64,000 nucleotides of DNA from an uncultured Halieaceae bacterium (GCA_913057135.1 CAJXNM010000011.1:1-64000); one strand, 5' to 3'; shown: positions 15,221 to 24,990, numbered from the stretch's first letter. Notes: generated by a model from the sequence alone, not told the origin. Numbers and translations: made by a program.

Positions 15221-18007
15221 ATGAATAGCGTCCAGCAATTTGACCCGGCCACCGACCTGGGTACACCCGGGGTGTTGTCCGACGCCGTCGTGAATGTCGT
15301 CATCGATGGTATTGAGATACAAGTGCCCGAGGGCACCTCTGTCATGCGTGCGGCGGCGATCGCGGGAGCGCCTGTGCCGAAGTTATGCGCCACCGAGCAA
15401 CTTGAGGCGTTCGGTTCCTGTCGGCTGTGCTTGGTCGAGATTGAGGGGCGGCGGGGCACTCCTGCCGCATGTACCACCCTGTGTGAACCCGGCATGTCGG
15501 TGCGCACTCAGAGCAGCCAGCTTGATCGTTTACGCAAGGGGGTTATGGAGCTGTACATCTCCGATCACCCCCTCGATTGTTTGACCTGTTCAGCGAACGG
15601 TGATTGTGAACTACAGGATATGGCCGGTGTGGTCGGTCTGCGAACGGTTCGCTACGGTGAAGGTGATAATCATCTGACTGCGCCCACGGATGCCTCGAAT
15701 CCCTATTTTAGCTTTGATGCGAGTAAGTGCATTGTCTGCAGCCGTTGCGTGCGTGCCTGTGACGAGGTGCAGGGCACCTTTGCTCTAACCATCGCCGGAC
15801 GTGGCTTTGACTCCCGAGTATCGCCGAGCGAGGAGCAGGCATTTTTCGACAGTGAGTGTGTGTCCTGTGGTGCCTGCGTACAAGCCTGTCCAACCGCTAC
15901 CTTGCAAGAGAAGCGGGTTATCGATGTCGGCGTCCCCACCAGGCAGGTGAAAACCACCTGCGCTTATTGCGGTGTGGGCTGCTCATTCGTCGCCGAGATG
16001 AAGGGCAATGAAGTGGTGCGGATGGTGCCCGACAAAACAGGCGGCGCCAACGCGGGTCACTCCTGCGTGAAAGGGCGTTTTGCTTGGGGTTACGCCAGCC
16101 ATGCCGATCGCATCACCGAGCCAATGATTCGTGAGCACAGGGAAGATAGTTGGCAGGTCGTGTCATGGGAGCAGGCCATTGCCTTCGCCGCAGAGCGCTT
16201 TCAAACGATTCAGCGGGTCCATGGCACCGATGCGATCGGTGGTATTACTTCTTCCCGCTGCACCAACGAGGAAGTCTACGTGGTGCAAAAAATGGTGCGC
16301 GCGGCCTTTGGCACCAATAATGTCGACACCTGTGCGCGGGTGTGTCATTCACCGACCGGGTATGGGCTTAAGCAGACATTTGGCACCAGTGCAGGTACCC
16401 AGGACTTTGCATCGATCGATGAGGCCGATGCGATCATGGTCATCGGCGCTAATCCCACCGACGCACATCCTGTATTTGGTTCGCGTATGAAGCAGCGCCT
16501 GCGACAGGGTGCTGATTTGATTGTGATTGATCCACGTGCCACCGATTTAGTGCGCTCGCCACACATTGTGGCCAAGCACCACTTGCCCCTGATGCCGGGC
16601 ACCAATGTGGCGGTGTTGAATGCCATGGCTCATGTGGTCGTTACCGAGGACTTGGTGGCCGACGCCTTTGTTGCCGAGCGTTGTGACGCCACCTCATTTG
16701 CCCATTGGAAAGCGTTTGTTGCCCTGCCTGAAAATAGCCCCGAAGCTATCGCCGAGTTGGCCGGCTTGAGTCCAGAGAGCATTCGGCACGCGGCAAGAAC
16801 CTATGCGAGCGCGCACAACGGTGCCATTTATTACGGGCTAGGCGTCACCGAACACTCCCAGGGGTCCACTATGGTGATGGCAATGGCCAACCTTGCGATG
16901 GCCACTGGCAACATTGGTCGACGGGGGGTTGGTGTTAATCCGCTTCGAGGTCAGAACAATGTGCAGGGTGCCTGCGACATGGGTTCATTCCCCCACGAGT
17001 TTGCGGGTTACCGGCACGTATCCGATGACAGTGTTCGACAGCAATTCGCCGATATTTGGGGCGTCTCATTACGTGAAGACCCCGGTATGCGTATTCCGAA
17101 CATGCTTGACGGCGCCATTGCCGGTCATTTTCGGGGGCTCTACGTACAGGGCGAAGACATAGCACAGTCAGATCCCAATACCCATCACGTTACCGCCGCG
17201 TTGCAAGCAATGGATTGCGTGGTGGTTCAAGACCTGTTCCTCAACGAAACAGCAAAGTACGCCCACGTTTTTTTACCGGGCACCTCGTTCCTAGAGAAAG
17301 ACGGTACGTTCACCAATGCGGAGCGGCGCATCAATCGCGTTCGTCCCGTCATGCCGCCTCGCTCGGGTAAAGCCGAGTGGCAGGTAACCTGTGATCTCAG
17401 CGCTGCGATGGGCTATCCCATGGACTACCCCAACAGTGCAGCGATCATGGATGAGATCGCCGCACTGACACCTACCTTCGCAGGGGTTTCATTCAGTTAC
17501 CTAGACAAGGTCGGCAGTGTTCAATGGCCTTGCAACGACAGCGCACCTTTGGGTACCCCAATCATGCACGAGCAGCGGTTTGTTCGAGGCAGCGGTCAGT
17601 TTATGACTACCCCCTATGTACCCACCGATGAGCGAACCACCCGCAAATACCCCTTAGTGCTCACGACCGGCCGTATTTTGAGTCAGTACAACGTGGGCGC
17701 TCAAACCCGCCGTACTGATAATCAGCGTTGGCACGGGGAGGATCTTCTCGACATTCACGAGTCCGATGCGCAGCTTCGAGGTATCGCAAATGGTGACTGG
17801 ATCGAGGTGGCCAGTCGAGCTGGCACAACTCGGTTGCGAGCAAGAATTTCGTCGGCCATCCCCGCCGGGGTGGTTTACACCACCTTCCATCATCCGGTGA
17901 GTGGCACTAACGTGATCACGACCGATAACTCCGATTGGGCGACTAACTGCCCTGAATACAAAGTGACCGCGGTCGAAGTCCGTCCCGCTGGGGGCATGTC
18001 CCCATGA
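15221..18007 (+). CDS. fdsA: Formate dehydrogenase alpha subunit, molybdenum/tungsten catalytic
   Basis: Oxidises formate to CO2 and sends electrons through iron-sulfur clusters to FdsB. Domains in order: [2Fe-2S] ferredoxin-like (C56, C67, C70, C84), His-Cys3 cluster (HPLDCLTCSANGDC), two [4Fe-4S] clusters (CIVCSRCVRAC and CVSCGACVQAC), an extra [4Fe-4S] plus bis-MGD domain (CAYCGVGC), and the molybdopterin oxidoreductase body. The metal ligand is cysteine at about residue 375 in CARVCHSPTG, not selenocysteine, so no in-frame TGA is involved. The dinucleotide-binding C-terminal domain is complete. Length 928 agrees with FdsA. Its stop overlaps fdsD. Confidence 0.97.
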   Translation: MNSVQQFDPATDLGTPGVLSDAVVNVVIDGIEIQVPEGTSVMRAAAIAGAPVPKLCATEQLEAFGSCRLCLVEIEGRRGTPAACTTLCEPGMSVRTQSSQLDRLRKGVMELYISDHPLDCLTCSANGDCELQDMAGVVGLRTVRYGEGDNHLTAPTDASNPYFSFDASKCIVCSRCVRACDEVQGTFALTIAGRGFDSRVSPSEEQAFFDSECVSCGACVQACPTATLQEKRVIDVGVPTRQVKTTCAYCGVGCSFVAEMKGNEVVRMVPDKTGGANAGHSCVKGRFAWGYASHADRITEPMIREHREDSWQVVSWEQAIAFAAERFQTIQRVHGTDAIGGITSSRCTNEEVYVVQKMVRAAFGTNNVDTCARVCHSPTGYGLKQTFGTSAGTQDFASIDEADAIMVIGANPTDAHPVFGSRMKQRLRQGADLIVIDPRATDLVRSPHIVAKHHLPLMPGTNVAVLNAMAHVVVTEDLVADAFVAERCDATSFAHWKAFVALPENSPEAIAELAGLSPESIRHAARTYASAHNGAIYYGLGVTEHSQGSTMVMAMANLAMATGNIGRRGVGVNPLRGQNNVQGACDMGSFPHEFAGYRHVSDDSVRQQFADIWGVSLREDPGMRIPNMLDGAIAGHFRGLYVQGEDIAQSDPNTHHVTAALQAMDCVVVQDLFLNETAKYAHVFLPGTSFLEKDGTFTNAERRINRVRPVMPPRSGKAEWQVTCDLSAAMGYPMDYPNSAAIMDEIAALTPTFAGVSFSYLDKVGSVQWPCNDSAPLGTPIMHEQRFVRGSGQFMTTPYVPTDERTTRKYPLVLTTGRILSQYNVGAQTRRTDNQRWHGEDLLDIHESDAQLRGIANGDWIEVASRAGTTRLRARISSAIPAGVVYTTFHHPVSGTNVITTDNSDWATNCPEYKVTAVEVRPAGGMSP

Positions 18008-18225
18008 CGGCTGCGACGGTGATGACCAGCCATCGTCTAGTGGCGATGGCCAATCAAATTGCTAACAACGTGCCGAGTCGTGAGGGGGTTGCTGAGCAGG
18101 TTGCTCACCACATGCAGCAGTTCTGGACGCCACCCATGCGGCGAGAGTTGCAGCTATTAGCCCAGAGCGAGCCCGAGCTATTCGATGCCGCAGTGCTCGA
18201 TGCGGTGGCATTGGCGCCGGTTTAA
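18004..18225 (+). CDS. fdsD: Formate dehydrogenase delta subunit
   Basis: Small 73-residue protein beginning at an ATG that overlaps the fdsA stop. Seen: LVAMANQIANNV near the start and VAEQVAHHMQQFWTPPMRRELQLLA in the centre, the pattern of the FdsD family, which is needed for assembly of the complex but has no cofactor site. Its place as last gene of the fds operon is the standard one. Confidence 0.92.
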   Translation: MTAATVMTSHRLVAMANQIANNVPSREGVAEQVAHHMQQFWTPPMRRELQLLAQSEPELFDAAVLDAVALAPV

Positions 18226-18388
18226 GGGGCATAAGCCAGTGTCGCTTTTGGGCAGTTTTCTGGCCGGTGCAGATGGGCAGTCCCAGCCCTAAAGCCCTGA
18301 CAATCAGGCGGCGCATGTGTGCTGTGATGGGTGTACACGCGACAGGTCAGGCACGGAATCACCGAGAACGTTTCAACAGGAGACTACT

Positions 18389-20959
18389 ATGGCCGCGTTA
18401 CCAAAGCACGCACGGGTCGTTATTGTGGGGCAGGGCGGCATTGTCGGTGCCTCGGTTGCCCACCACCTGATTGAAGCTGGCTGGGACAACATTGTCGGAC
18501 TCGAAAAGTCGGCGGTCCCTACCGATATAGGCTCTACCTCCCACGCCTCTGATTTCTGCTACATGACGGCCCACGACAAGCTGACCTGTTACACCACCCT
18601 GTACAGCAAAGCGTTCTACCAAGCCCGTGGTAATTACATTCAGACCGGTGGCCTCGAGGTGGCTCGTAAAGACGATGATGAGCGCATGCAGGAACTGTTG
18701 CGCAAAGTTGCATCGGGTAAAGCGTTCGGTACCCGCGCGCATATGATCTCCCCAGCTGAAGCTAAAGAGCGCTTTCCCCTGCTGGAGGAGGATATGATCC
18801 AAGGGGCGCTTTGGGATCCCGATGCCGGTTTGGTAACGCCACGCTCCCAGAAAGTGGCCGGTGATCTGGTTGACGAGGCGGTGGCCACCGGCAAGCTGCA
18901 GGTCTTTGCCTACACCCCAGCTACGCGCATTATCGTGGAACAGGGCAGAGCGGTGGGCGTAGAAACCGAGAAGGGCACCATTACGGCCGACCATGTGGTG
19001 CTCTGTGTCGGTATTTGGGGCTCACCGGTCGCCGAGACTGCAGGGGTCAAATTGCCGCTTATGCCCCTGGAACATCCGCTCTTGTTCTTTGGACCTTGGG
19101 AGGAACTAAACGGCACGGGTAAGGATATTGTCTACCCGCTGTTTCGTGATCAGGGTAACTCCGGTTACGTGCGCGATACGGGTGATCCCACCACCCCCGA
19201 AGGGGGGCTCATCGAGTGGGGTTATTACGAGCCCGATAACCCGCGGCTGATTGAAGCCACCGATATTGCCGAGCCCGGTGATGCACGCTTGTCGCCATCG
19301 ATGCGGGACTTAACCCTCGATCAGGTGATGGAAGGGTTCGAGAAGGCCCTTGAAATGACACCCATACTGGGTGAGCTGGGTTGGGAAGAGCGACGCTCAT
19401 TCAACGGCTTATTGTCGGTAACCACTGACGGTGGATCGATTATCGGTGAAGCGCCCGATGTCCAGGGACTCTGGCTATGCGAGGCCATTTGGGTGAAGGA
19501 TGGTCCCGGTGCCGGAAAGGTCCTTGCGGATTTGATGACCCACGGTCGCACGGAATATGACATTCACAGCGTGGATCCCGCACGCCACTATCCGGTGCAA
19601 CTGGATAAGGCCTTCATCCGCGATCGCTGTTACGAGATCGCTAAGAAAGTGTATACCCCTGCGGTACACCCCAGAGAGCCTTTCGCGTCATCTCGACAAG
19701 TGCGAACGAGTCCTTTTTATGAGCGTGAAGTGGCTCTGGGCGGCTATTTTATGGAGGTTGCAGGCTGGGAGCGAGCCCACGGTTATGCGGCTAATGAAGC
19801 GACCCTGTTAGAGCGGTATCGAGATCAGGTACCCAAGCGTGAGAACGAATGGGATGCGAGGCATTTTTGGGAAGTCTCAAATGCCGAACAATTGGCCATG
19901 AGTGACAGCGTCGGCATGATCAACTTGGCCCACTTCGCCATCTACGATGTCACCGGGCCCGACGCGGAAGCCCTGATGGAGTACCTGTCGGTCGCTAAAG
20001 TCGGTGGTGATACCCCTGTCGGTAAGGGGGTCTATACCCACTTCCTCGATGCCGCTGGAGGTATTCGAGCAGATTTGACCATTGTGCGTTTGGCGTCAGA
20101 TGCCTTCCGTGTCATCTGTGGCGGCGACACCGGTCACCGGGACTATGTGTGGATGCAGCATATTTGCCGGCAGCAGCAATTGTCGGGTGTTACGTTCCTT
20201 GATCGCAGCGAACAATTGGCCACCTTGGGCCTGTGGGGACCTGAGGCACGCTCGACCCTGCAGCAGCTAATGGACGACCCGGCCGAGGTCAGTCTTGAGC
20301 AGTTCCCCTATGCCAACGCTAAGACCATTACCGTCGCCGGTATCGAGATCTGGGCGTTTCGTATCTCTTATGTGGGGGAGCAGGGCTGGGAATTGTATTT
20401 CAATGTCGCCGACGGCTTGGCCCTGTGGGATGCCTTAGCTGCACTGGGCGTGATCCCGGTAGGTATTGAAACCTACGCCAATAGTCGGCGTTTGGAGAAG
20501 AGCCTGCGTCTGCAGAACGCCGATTTGGAAACCGAATACAACTTGTACGAGGCGGGTCTCGCTCGCCCGAAAGTGAAGGCGGCGGATTTCCACGGTAAAG
20601 CGGCCTATGTAGAGCAGCGGGCGTTGCCAGAGCAGGCCGCTTATTTGTGCACCCTAGTGCTGGAAGACACCACCGATCAGTCGGGGGTTGTGCGCTACCC
20701 GGTGGGGATGTGGCCGTTATTAGATGCCACCTCGGGGGAGGTATTAGTCGATGCAAAGGGACGGCGCTCATACACCACCAGCATCGCGTATGGCCCATCG
20801 CTGGGACTCAATATTGCCATGGGCTATTTGCCGATCTCCCATGCGGTAGAGGGCAACACGGTACTGATGGAACATTTTGGTGAGACGTTTACCGCCAAGG
20901 TGGCCTGCGTCGGTTACCGTCCACTCCTTGACCCGGATAATACGCGGGTGCGCAGCTAG
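18389..20959 (+). CDS. FAD-dependent demethylase/oxidase fused to GcvT domain (dimethylglycine/sarcosine dehydrogenase family)
   Basis: 856 residues. N-terminal DAO flavin domain with VVIVGQGGIVGASVAHHL at 10-27 and STSHASDF, whose H52 sits where dimethylglycine dehydrogenase attaches FAD covalently; then an FAO_M central domain; then an aminomethyltransferase (GcvT) domain starting near residue 430 with the usual FAILDVTG-like FAIYDVTGPDA and YVGEQGWELYF segments. Such enzymes oxidise N-methyl groups and transfer the carbon to tetrahydrofolate. ATG 18389 follows CAGGAGAC. It is 163 bases after fdsD on the same strand, so methyl carbon could go to formate and then to CO2. The substrate (dimethylglycine, sarcosine, other methylated compounds) cannot be fixed from sequence. 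Confidence 0.85.
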   Translation: MAALPKHARVVIVGQGGIVGASVAHHLIEAGWDNIVGLEKSAVPTDIGSTSHASDFCYMTAHDKLTCYTTLYSKAFYQARGNYIQTGGLEVARKDDDERMQELLRKVASGKAFGTRAHMISPAEAKERFPLLEEDMIQGALWDPDAGLVTPRSQKVAGDLVDEAVATGKLQVFAYTPATRIIVEQGRAVGVETEKGTITADHVVLCVGIWGSPVAETAGVKLPLMPLEHPLLFFGPWEELNGTGKDIVYPLFRDQGNSGYVRDTGDPTTPEGGLIEWGYYEPDNPRLIEATDIAEPGDARLSPSMRDLTLDQVMEGFEKALEMTPILGELGWEERRSFNGLLSVTTDGGSIIGEAPDVQGLWLCEAIWVKDGPGAGKVLADLMTHGRTEYDIHSVDPARHYPVQLDKAFIRDRCYEIAKKVYTPAVHPREPFASSRQVRTSPFYEREVALGGYFMEVAGWERAHGYAANEATLLERYRDQVPKRENEWDARHFWEVSNAEQLAMSDSVGMINLAHFAIYDVTGPDAEALMEYLSVAKVGGDTPVGKGVYTHFLDAAGGIRADLTIVRLASDAFRVICGGDTGHRDYVWMQHICRQQQLSGVTFLDRSEQLATLGLWGPEARSTLQQLMDDPAEVSLEQFPYANAKTITVAGIEIWAFRISYVGEQGWELYFNVADGLALWDALAALGVIPVGIETYANSRRLEKSLRLQNADLETEYNLYEAGLARPKVKAADFHGKAAYVEQRALPEQAAYLCTLVLEDTTDQSGVVRYPVGMWPLLDATSGEVLVDAKGRRSYTTSIAYGPSLGLNIAMGYLPISHAVEGNTVLMEHFGETFTAKVACVGYRPLLDPDNTRVRS

Positions 20960-20961
20960 AT

Positions 20962-21222
20962 CTACCAGGCAATATGCTGGGGGTGAGCAACCGAGAGTTG
21001 TAGCCAATCGTCGACGGTAGCAATCGGAACCCCAGGGTCCATGGGGTTGCCGGTGATAGCGAGGTCATCGGCGTAGACGTAAATCGGGCAGGGCCACGGA
21101 TTGGCGGCTATGTCAGCCAAGGCCCACACCGCTTCGTCCATGACAATGACGGCGTCCTCGGAACGCGCGCATGTTCGGCAGTCATCGGCTCTTTTTGGCG
21201 TATGTAAGGTGTGCAGAGCCAT
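20962..21222 (-). CDS. tusB: Sulfurtransferase complex subunit TusB (DsrH-like)
   Basis: 86 residues starting MALHTLHTPKRADDC and ending LQLSVAHPQHIAW, the classical TusB/DsrH start and end, with a core VIVMDEAVWALAD. In the TusBCD hexamer it helps relay persulfide sulfur toward MnmA for 2-thiouridine in tRNA. Its first codon overlaps the tusC stop, and its stop lies two bases from the end of the convergent demethylase gene. Confidence 0.88.
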   Translation of the reverse strand: MALHTLHTPKRADDCRTCARSEDAVIVMDEAVWALADIAANPWPCPIYVYADDLAITGNPMDPGVPIATVDDWLQLSVAHPQHIAW

Positions 21223-21596
21223 TAGAAGCTCAGTACGTGTTTTGCATTGGCCACCAACTCACCCCAGCGCGCCACATTGATCGTTTCAATGTTAAGGTCT
21301 TCGATGGCTTGAGGTTTGCTACCACAGGGGGACCTGTCATCGTCATCGACCAAAAGGTAAAGGGTTTCTATGTCGTACAGTGGCATGGCAGTGAGTTGCT
21401 TGAAGATGTTCCCTTCACCTTTGGGCGCAAGCTGCTCGGGATTGAGTGCATTGACAGCAAGGTCCTCGAGAACCACTACCACCGACTGTCCGAAAGCCCC
21501 ACAAGCCAGTGCCACATTCAGCCCGTGATTTAGTTGTTCGTTGTAGTAGGGCGCAGCGCTCAAACGAATCAACCAAGTGACTTGCTCAGATGACAT
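21222..21596 (-). CDS. tusC: Sulfurtransferase complex subunit TusC (DsrF-like)
   Basis: 124-residue DsrE/F-fold protein. Seen: an early LIRLSAAPYYNEQLNHGLNVALACGAFGQSVVVVLED, the alpha/beta core in which the N-terminal strand is followed by the helix that carries the subunit interface, and MPLYDIETLYLLVD, which matches the conserved LPLYDIE of TusC. It overlaps tusD upstream and tusB downstream, so the three are made together. No catalytic cysteine is expected in this subunit. Confidence 0.87.
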   Translation of the reverse strand: MSSEQVTWLIRLSAAPYYNEQLNHGLNVALACGAFGQSVVVVLEDLAVNALNPEQLAPKGEGNIFKQLTAMPLYDIETLYLLVDDDDRSPCGSKPQAIEDLNIETINVARWGELVANAKHVLSF

Positions 21597-21930
21597 GAAT
21601 AACCCGGTCAGTGCTGAAGCCGGCCTCCATGAGCACCCCTAACCCGCCGATTTGCCAGGGCGCTGCACAATGATCGAGTGCATAGCGCTCATAGGAGGCA
21701 CTGCATAGGGTGAGCGACAGCTCGGAGTCAGCTGAGGCTTGCTGCCATTCGGTTGCGAGTTCAGTCGCCCATGGCAACCCAATTTGAACCCCCTGACCAA
21801 AAAAAAAGGCTTGTGCCGGGCAGTGGCCGGCGCGTTTTAACGCCTCAATCAACGCCAGTACCCTGCGGTGTTTAAGCGCCTGTTCAGGGCTGGCGGTGAT
21901 CATGAAGGTGTAGCTAAGGGTTTGTGTCAC
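21586..21930 (-). CDS. tusD: Sulfurtransferase TusD (DsrE-like)
   Basis: 114 residues with the DsrE fold; the sulfur-accepting cysteine is C76 in LTLCSASYERYAL, at the place of the active cysteine in E. coli TusD. FFFGQGVQIGLPW and APWQIGGLGVLMEAGFSTDRVI are family blocks. GTG at 21930 is the start used; ATG ten codons in is possible but would cut the first beta strand. tusE and tusA are not in the window. A 91-base gap separates it from the divergent acyl-CoA ligase. Confidence 0.88.
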   Translation of the reverse strand: MTQTLSYTFMITASPEQALKHRRVLALIEALKRAGHCPAQAFFFGQGVQIGLPWATELATEWQQASADSELSLTLCSASYERYALDHCAAPWQIGGLGVLMEAGFSTDRVIHVI

Positions 21931-22021
21931 TGGATAACTCGTGTTGGGCGCAGCGGCGCTTGTCAGCGTCGCTTTAGGGTGAAATCATACCCTAAAACAC
22001 TGTGGCTATAAGGACAAAAGC

Positions 22022-23557
22022 ATGCCTCATCTCTCGGTTACTGCACAAGAAACCCCATCGAAACCCGCGCTTATCATGGGCGGATCAGGCAGGGTAGTGA
22101 GCTATGGCGAGTTAGATCGGCGTAGTAATCAGGTCGCACATCTACTGCGTTTGTGTGGTGTGCACAGAGGCGATCACATCGCCATGATGCTAGAGAATAG
22201 CCCAGAGTTCATTGAGATCGCCTGCGCCGCCCTGCGCGCTGGTATCATTTTTACACCCATTAGCACCCATCTTAAGAGCGATGAAACCGCCTATATCTTA
22301 GAAAACTGTGGTGCCAAGGTGTTTGTGGTATCAGCGCAGTACGCGGATGTGGCTGAGAAAATGATCCGACAGGCCCCCACGGTTGAGCGCTTTTACATGG
22401 TTGGCGGTGTGCGTGATGGCTTTGAGCCCTGGGAAGAAGCCCTCGATCCCATGCCAACCACCCCCATTGCCGATCAAAGCACCGGTACCTCAATGCTGTA
22501 CTCCTCTGGCACCACGGGCAAGCCAAAAGGTGTCTTGATTCCCCCAAGTGATGCGGCGTTTGATGCGCCCTATCCCCTCAGTGTTTCCATTGGGCCCGCC
22601 TTTGGCTTTGGTCCAGAGACCACCTATTTATCTCCCGCGCCGCTCTATCATGCAGCGCCGATGCACTACAACATGCTGGTGCTCGATACCGGTGGCTGTT
22701 CGGTCATTATGGAGAAATTTGATCCGGAGAAGGCCCTGTCGCTCATAGAAGACTATCGGGTCACCCACAGTCAGTGGGTACCCATCATGTTTGTGCGTAT
22801 GCTCAAACTGCCTAAAGCAGTACGTGAGCGCTACGACGTCAGTTCGATGCAAGTGGCTCTGCATGCCGCTGCACCCTGTCCGATAGAGGTCAAGGAGCAG
22901 ATGATCGATTGGTGGGGACCCATTGTCTGGGAGTATTACTCCTCTAGCGAAGCGGCGGGCTTTACCCTGATCGATGCCAACAGTTGGCTAACCCACAAGG
23001 GGTCGGTGGGGCGACCACTGTTTGGCGTGCCCCACGTCTGTGACGATGAGGGCCGAGAGCTGCCTCCCGGCGAGGTGGGCACCATCTGGTTCTCGGAATT
23101 GCGTGACAAATTTGCCTACCACAACGAGCCCGCCAAAACCGAGTCGGCCTATAACAAAGACGGTTGGGCGACCTGCGGTGACATGGGCTATCTCGACGAC
23201 GAGGGCTTTTTATACCTCACTGACCGGCGCAACTTCATGATCATTACCGGGGGCGTCAACGTGTATCCCGCCGAAGTGGAGAACGTGCTCATTGGGCATC
23301 CGAAAGTTGCCGACGTGGCGGTGTTTGGGGTGCCCAACGAGGAATTCGGCGAAGAGGTGAAGGCCGTCGTGCAGCCTGGTAATTGGGTAGATGCCACCGA
23401 TGAGACCGCTTTTGAGTTGCTCGAGTGGCTACGCGAGCGCTTATCCCATGTGAAGGTTCCCAAGTCCCTGGACTTCATGGAACAGCTGCCGCGCATGGAC
23501 AACGGCAAGCTGTACAAACGCCACCTTATGGAGGCGTATAAGAACCGAGAGGGCTAG
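22022..23557 (+). CDS. Acyl-CoA ligase (AMP-binding, class I adenylate-forming)
   Basis: Activates a carboxylic acid to its CoA thioester via an acyl-adenylate. Seen: the P-loop-like YSSGTTGKPKGV near residue 165, EYYSSSEAAG (A5 region), GWATCGDMGYLDDEGFLYLTDRRNFMIITGGVNVYPAEVE (A7/A8), and the catalytic lysine in MDNGKLYKRHL near the C-terminus. Length 511 is standard for the single-domain type. It resembles FadD3/caiC-like ligases rather than long-chain FadD. The substrate is unknown. The gene is divergent from tusD and ends three bases before the stop of the GntP permease. Confidence 0.88.
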   Translation: MPHLSVTAQETPSKPALIMGGSGRVVSYGELDRRSNQVAHLLRLCGVHRGDHIAMMLENSPEFIEIACAALRAGIIFTPISTHLKSDETAYILENCGAKVFVVSAQYADVAEKMIRQAPTVERFYMVGGVRDGFEPWEEALDPMPTTPIADQSTGTSMLYSSGTTGKPKGVLIPPSDAAFDAPYPLSVSIGPAFGFGPETTYLSPAPLYHAAPMHYNMLVLDTGGCSVIMEKFDPEKALSLIEDYRVTHSQWVPIMFVRMLKLPKAVRERYDVSSMQVALHAAAPCPIEVKEQMIDWWGPIVWEYYSSSEAAGFTLIDANSWLTHKGSVGRPLFGVPHVCDDEGRELPPGEVGTIWFSELRDKFAYHNEPAKTESAYNKDGWATCGDMGYLDDEGFLYLTDRRNFMIITGGVNVYPAEVENVLIGHPKVADVAVFGVPNEEFGEEVKAVVQPGNWVDATDETAFELLEWLRERLSHVKVPKSLDFMEQLPRMDNGKLYKRHLMEAYKNREG

Positions 23558-23560
23558 GGT

Positions 23561-24934
23561 CTAGCGAATACCGAAGCTGGCGGCAATGAGTACGGCGCCG
23601 GTGGCAATGACCGGTATCACCACGGTAATGATGCCCACATCTCGGTATGCCTGGCGGTGAGTTAACTGGGTGATCGTGAGCATAGCCACGACAGCGCCGC
23701 AGTGGGGCAGGGAGTCAAAGCCACCGCTGGCGATGGCAGCGACCCGGTGCAGGACCTCGGGGTCAACGCCCTGGGCAAGATAACTGGGCGCCAGGGCCTG
23801 CATGAATATTTGCAGTCCCCCAGACGCCGAGCCCGTGATCGCCGAGATCGTGCTGATCGAGCCAAACACCGAGAGCAACGGCGGTAAGCCAGAGTCGGTG
23901 GCCAGGCTGAGAAAGTGTTGAAAACCGGTGGTTTGGGTCACAACACCCCCAAAGCCGATGACCGCCGCGGTATTGATCAGCGGCAGAATGGCGTCTTGGG
24001 TGCCATGGCCCATGACCGTGAGCAAGCGTGGCCGCACCGAGCTGAACAAAGCACCCGCAACAACACTACCCAATACCAGAGCAATACTTGGCCACAAAAT
24101 CGGTTGGCTGTTGGCGAAAGCCAATAGTGCTCCCACTTGTCCCCCGGGTGCACCGCCGCCGATGGTGACAAGCCGCGGTAGAAGTATGGTTCCCAGCACC
24201 AGCACTAAGGGAATGATGGCCGTGTGCCAGTTGGGCAGTGTGATCGCATCAAGATCTAATAGTTGGTCCCGCGGTCCGGGCTCGAATCCCTCGCCGGCCA
24301 CCAGCGCGCGGCGACGCTGGTACTCGAGATACCAAATACCCAAGCCCAGCATAATGGCCGACGCCAATAAGCCCAGTAGGGGTGCGGCGAATAAATCGGT
24401 GCCCAGCGCCGATGCGGCGATGACATTGTGTATGGAGGGGGTGCCGGGCATAGCACTGAGGGTGTAGGTACCCGCACCCAATGCTAGCGCAGCGCAAAAG
24501 AGCCGCTTCGGAATGTCCGCTTCACGCAGTAACTGCAGACCGAGGGGATACATGGCAAAAATAACCACGAACACAACGACGCCACCGTAGGTCAGTAACG
24601 AGCAGGCGACGACCGTGATCAGCAGTGCCTGTTGTGCCCCCATACGCCGCACCAGCGCCATAGCGACGGCGGCAGCGGCGCCGGAATCACCCATGACACG
24701 TCCGAACATCGCACCGCTTGCGAAGAGCAGAAAAAACTTTCCGGCGAAGGTAAAGGCGCCCAGTTTACCCAGGGCAAATGACGTCGCGAGCGCGTCGGCC
24801 AGGGGTAGTCCGTTGCTGATGATGACCAGGATCGAGCACAGCAGGGCGGCAAAAATAATATCGACCCCGCGCAAGGCAAGGGTAATGAGCAGGGCAACGC
24901 TTGCCAGCAAGCCGGCGTAGGCGATAAAGGTCAT
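23561..24934 (-). CDS. GntP-family permease
   Basis: 457 residues, around a dozen membrane segments, with FALGKLGAFTFAGKFFLLFASGAMFGRVMGDSG and SAITGSASGGLQIFMQAL, both in the style of GntP/gluconate:H+ symporter and related short-chain carboxylate carriers. ATG 24934 is chosen because AAGGAGAC precedes it; an upstream frame to 24973 lacks a ribosome site. Gluconate itself is not implied, since the family also moves hydroxybutyrate, lactate-like and amino-acid-derived acids. It sits between an acyl-CoA ligase and a patatin, without an enzyme that would name the substrate. Confidence 0.85.
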   Translation of the reverse strand: MTFIAYAGLLASVALLITLALRGVDIIFAALLCSILVIISNGLPLADALATSFALGKLGAFTFAGKFFLLFASGAMFGRVMGDSGAAAAVAMALVRRMGAQQALLITVVACSLLTYGGVVVFVVIFAMYPLGLQLLREADIPKRLFCAALALGAGTYTLSAMPGTPSIHNVIAASALGTDLFAAPLLGLLASAIMLGLGIWYLEYQRRRALVAGEGFEPGPRDQLLDLDAITLPNWHTAIIPLVLVLGTILLPRLVTIGGGAPGGQVGALLAFANSQPILWPSIALVLGSVVAGALFSSVRPRLLTVMGHGTQDAILPLINTAAVIGFGGVVTQTTGFQHFLSLATDSGLPPLLSVFGSISTISAITGSASGGLQIFMQALAPSYLAQGVDPEVLHRVAAIASGGFDSLPHCGAVVAMLTITQLTHRQAYRDVGIITVVIPVIATGAVLIAASFGIR

Positions 24935-24990
24935 TCGCCAGTCTCCTTTGTTATGGTTGTCAGAGTACGCCAAATGATAGCCGATCTCCC

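Noticed and set aside
14544-15266. 240-residue open frame on the minus strand inside fdsB
   Set aside because: It lies wholly opposite a clear fds gene, has no family motifs, and its codon composition mirrors the real gene.
15221-18007. Selenocysteine-type formate dehydrogenase
   Set aside because: The active residue codon is TGT (cysteine) and the frame has no internal TGA.
22022-23557. Naming the two AMP ligases as FadD or a specific acyl-CoA synthetase
   Set aside because: Motifs fix the superfamily but not the acid; no neighbour names the substrate.
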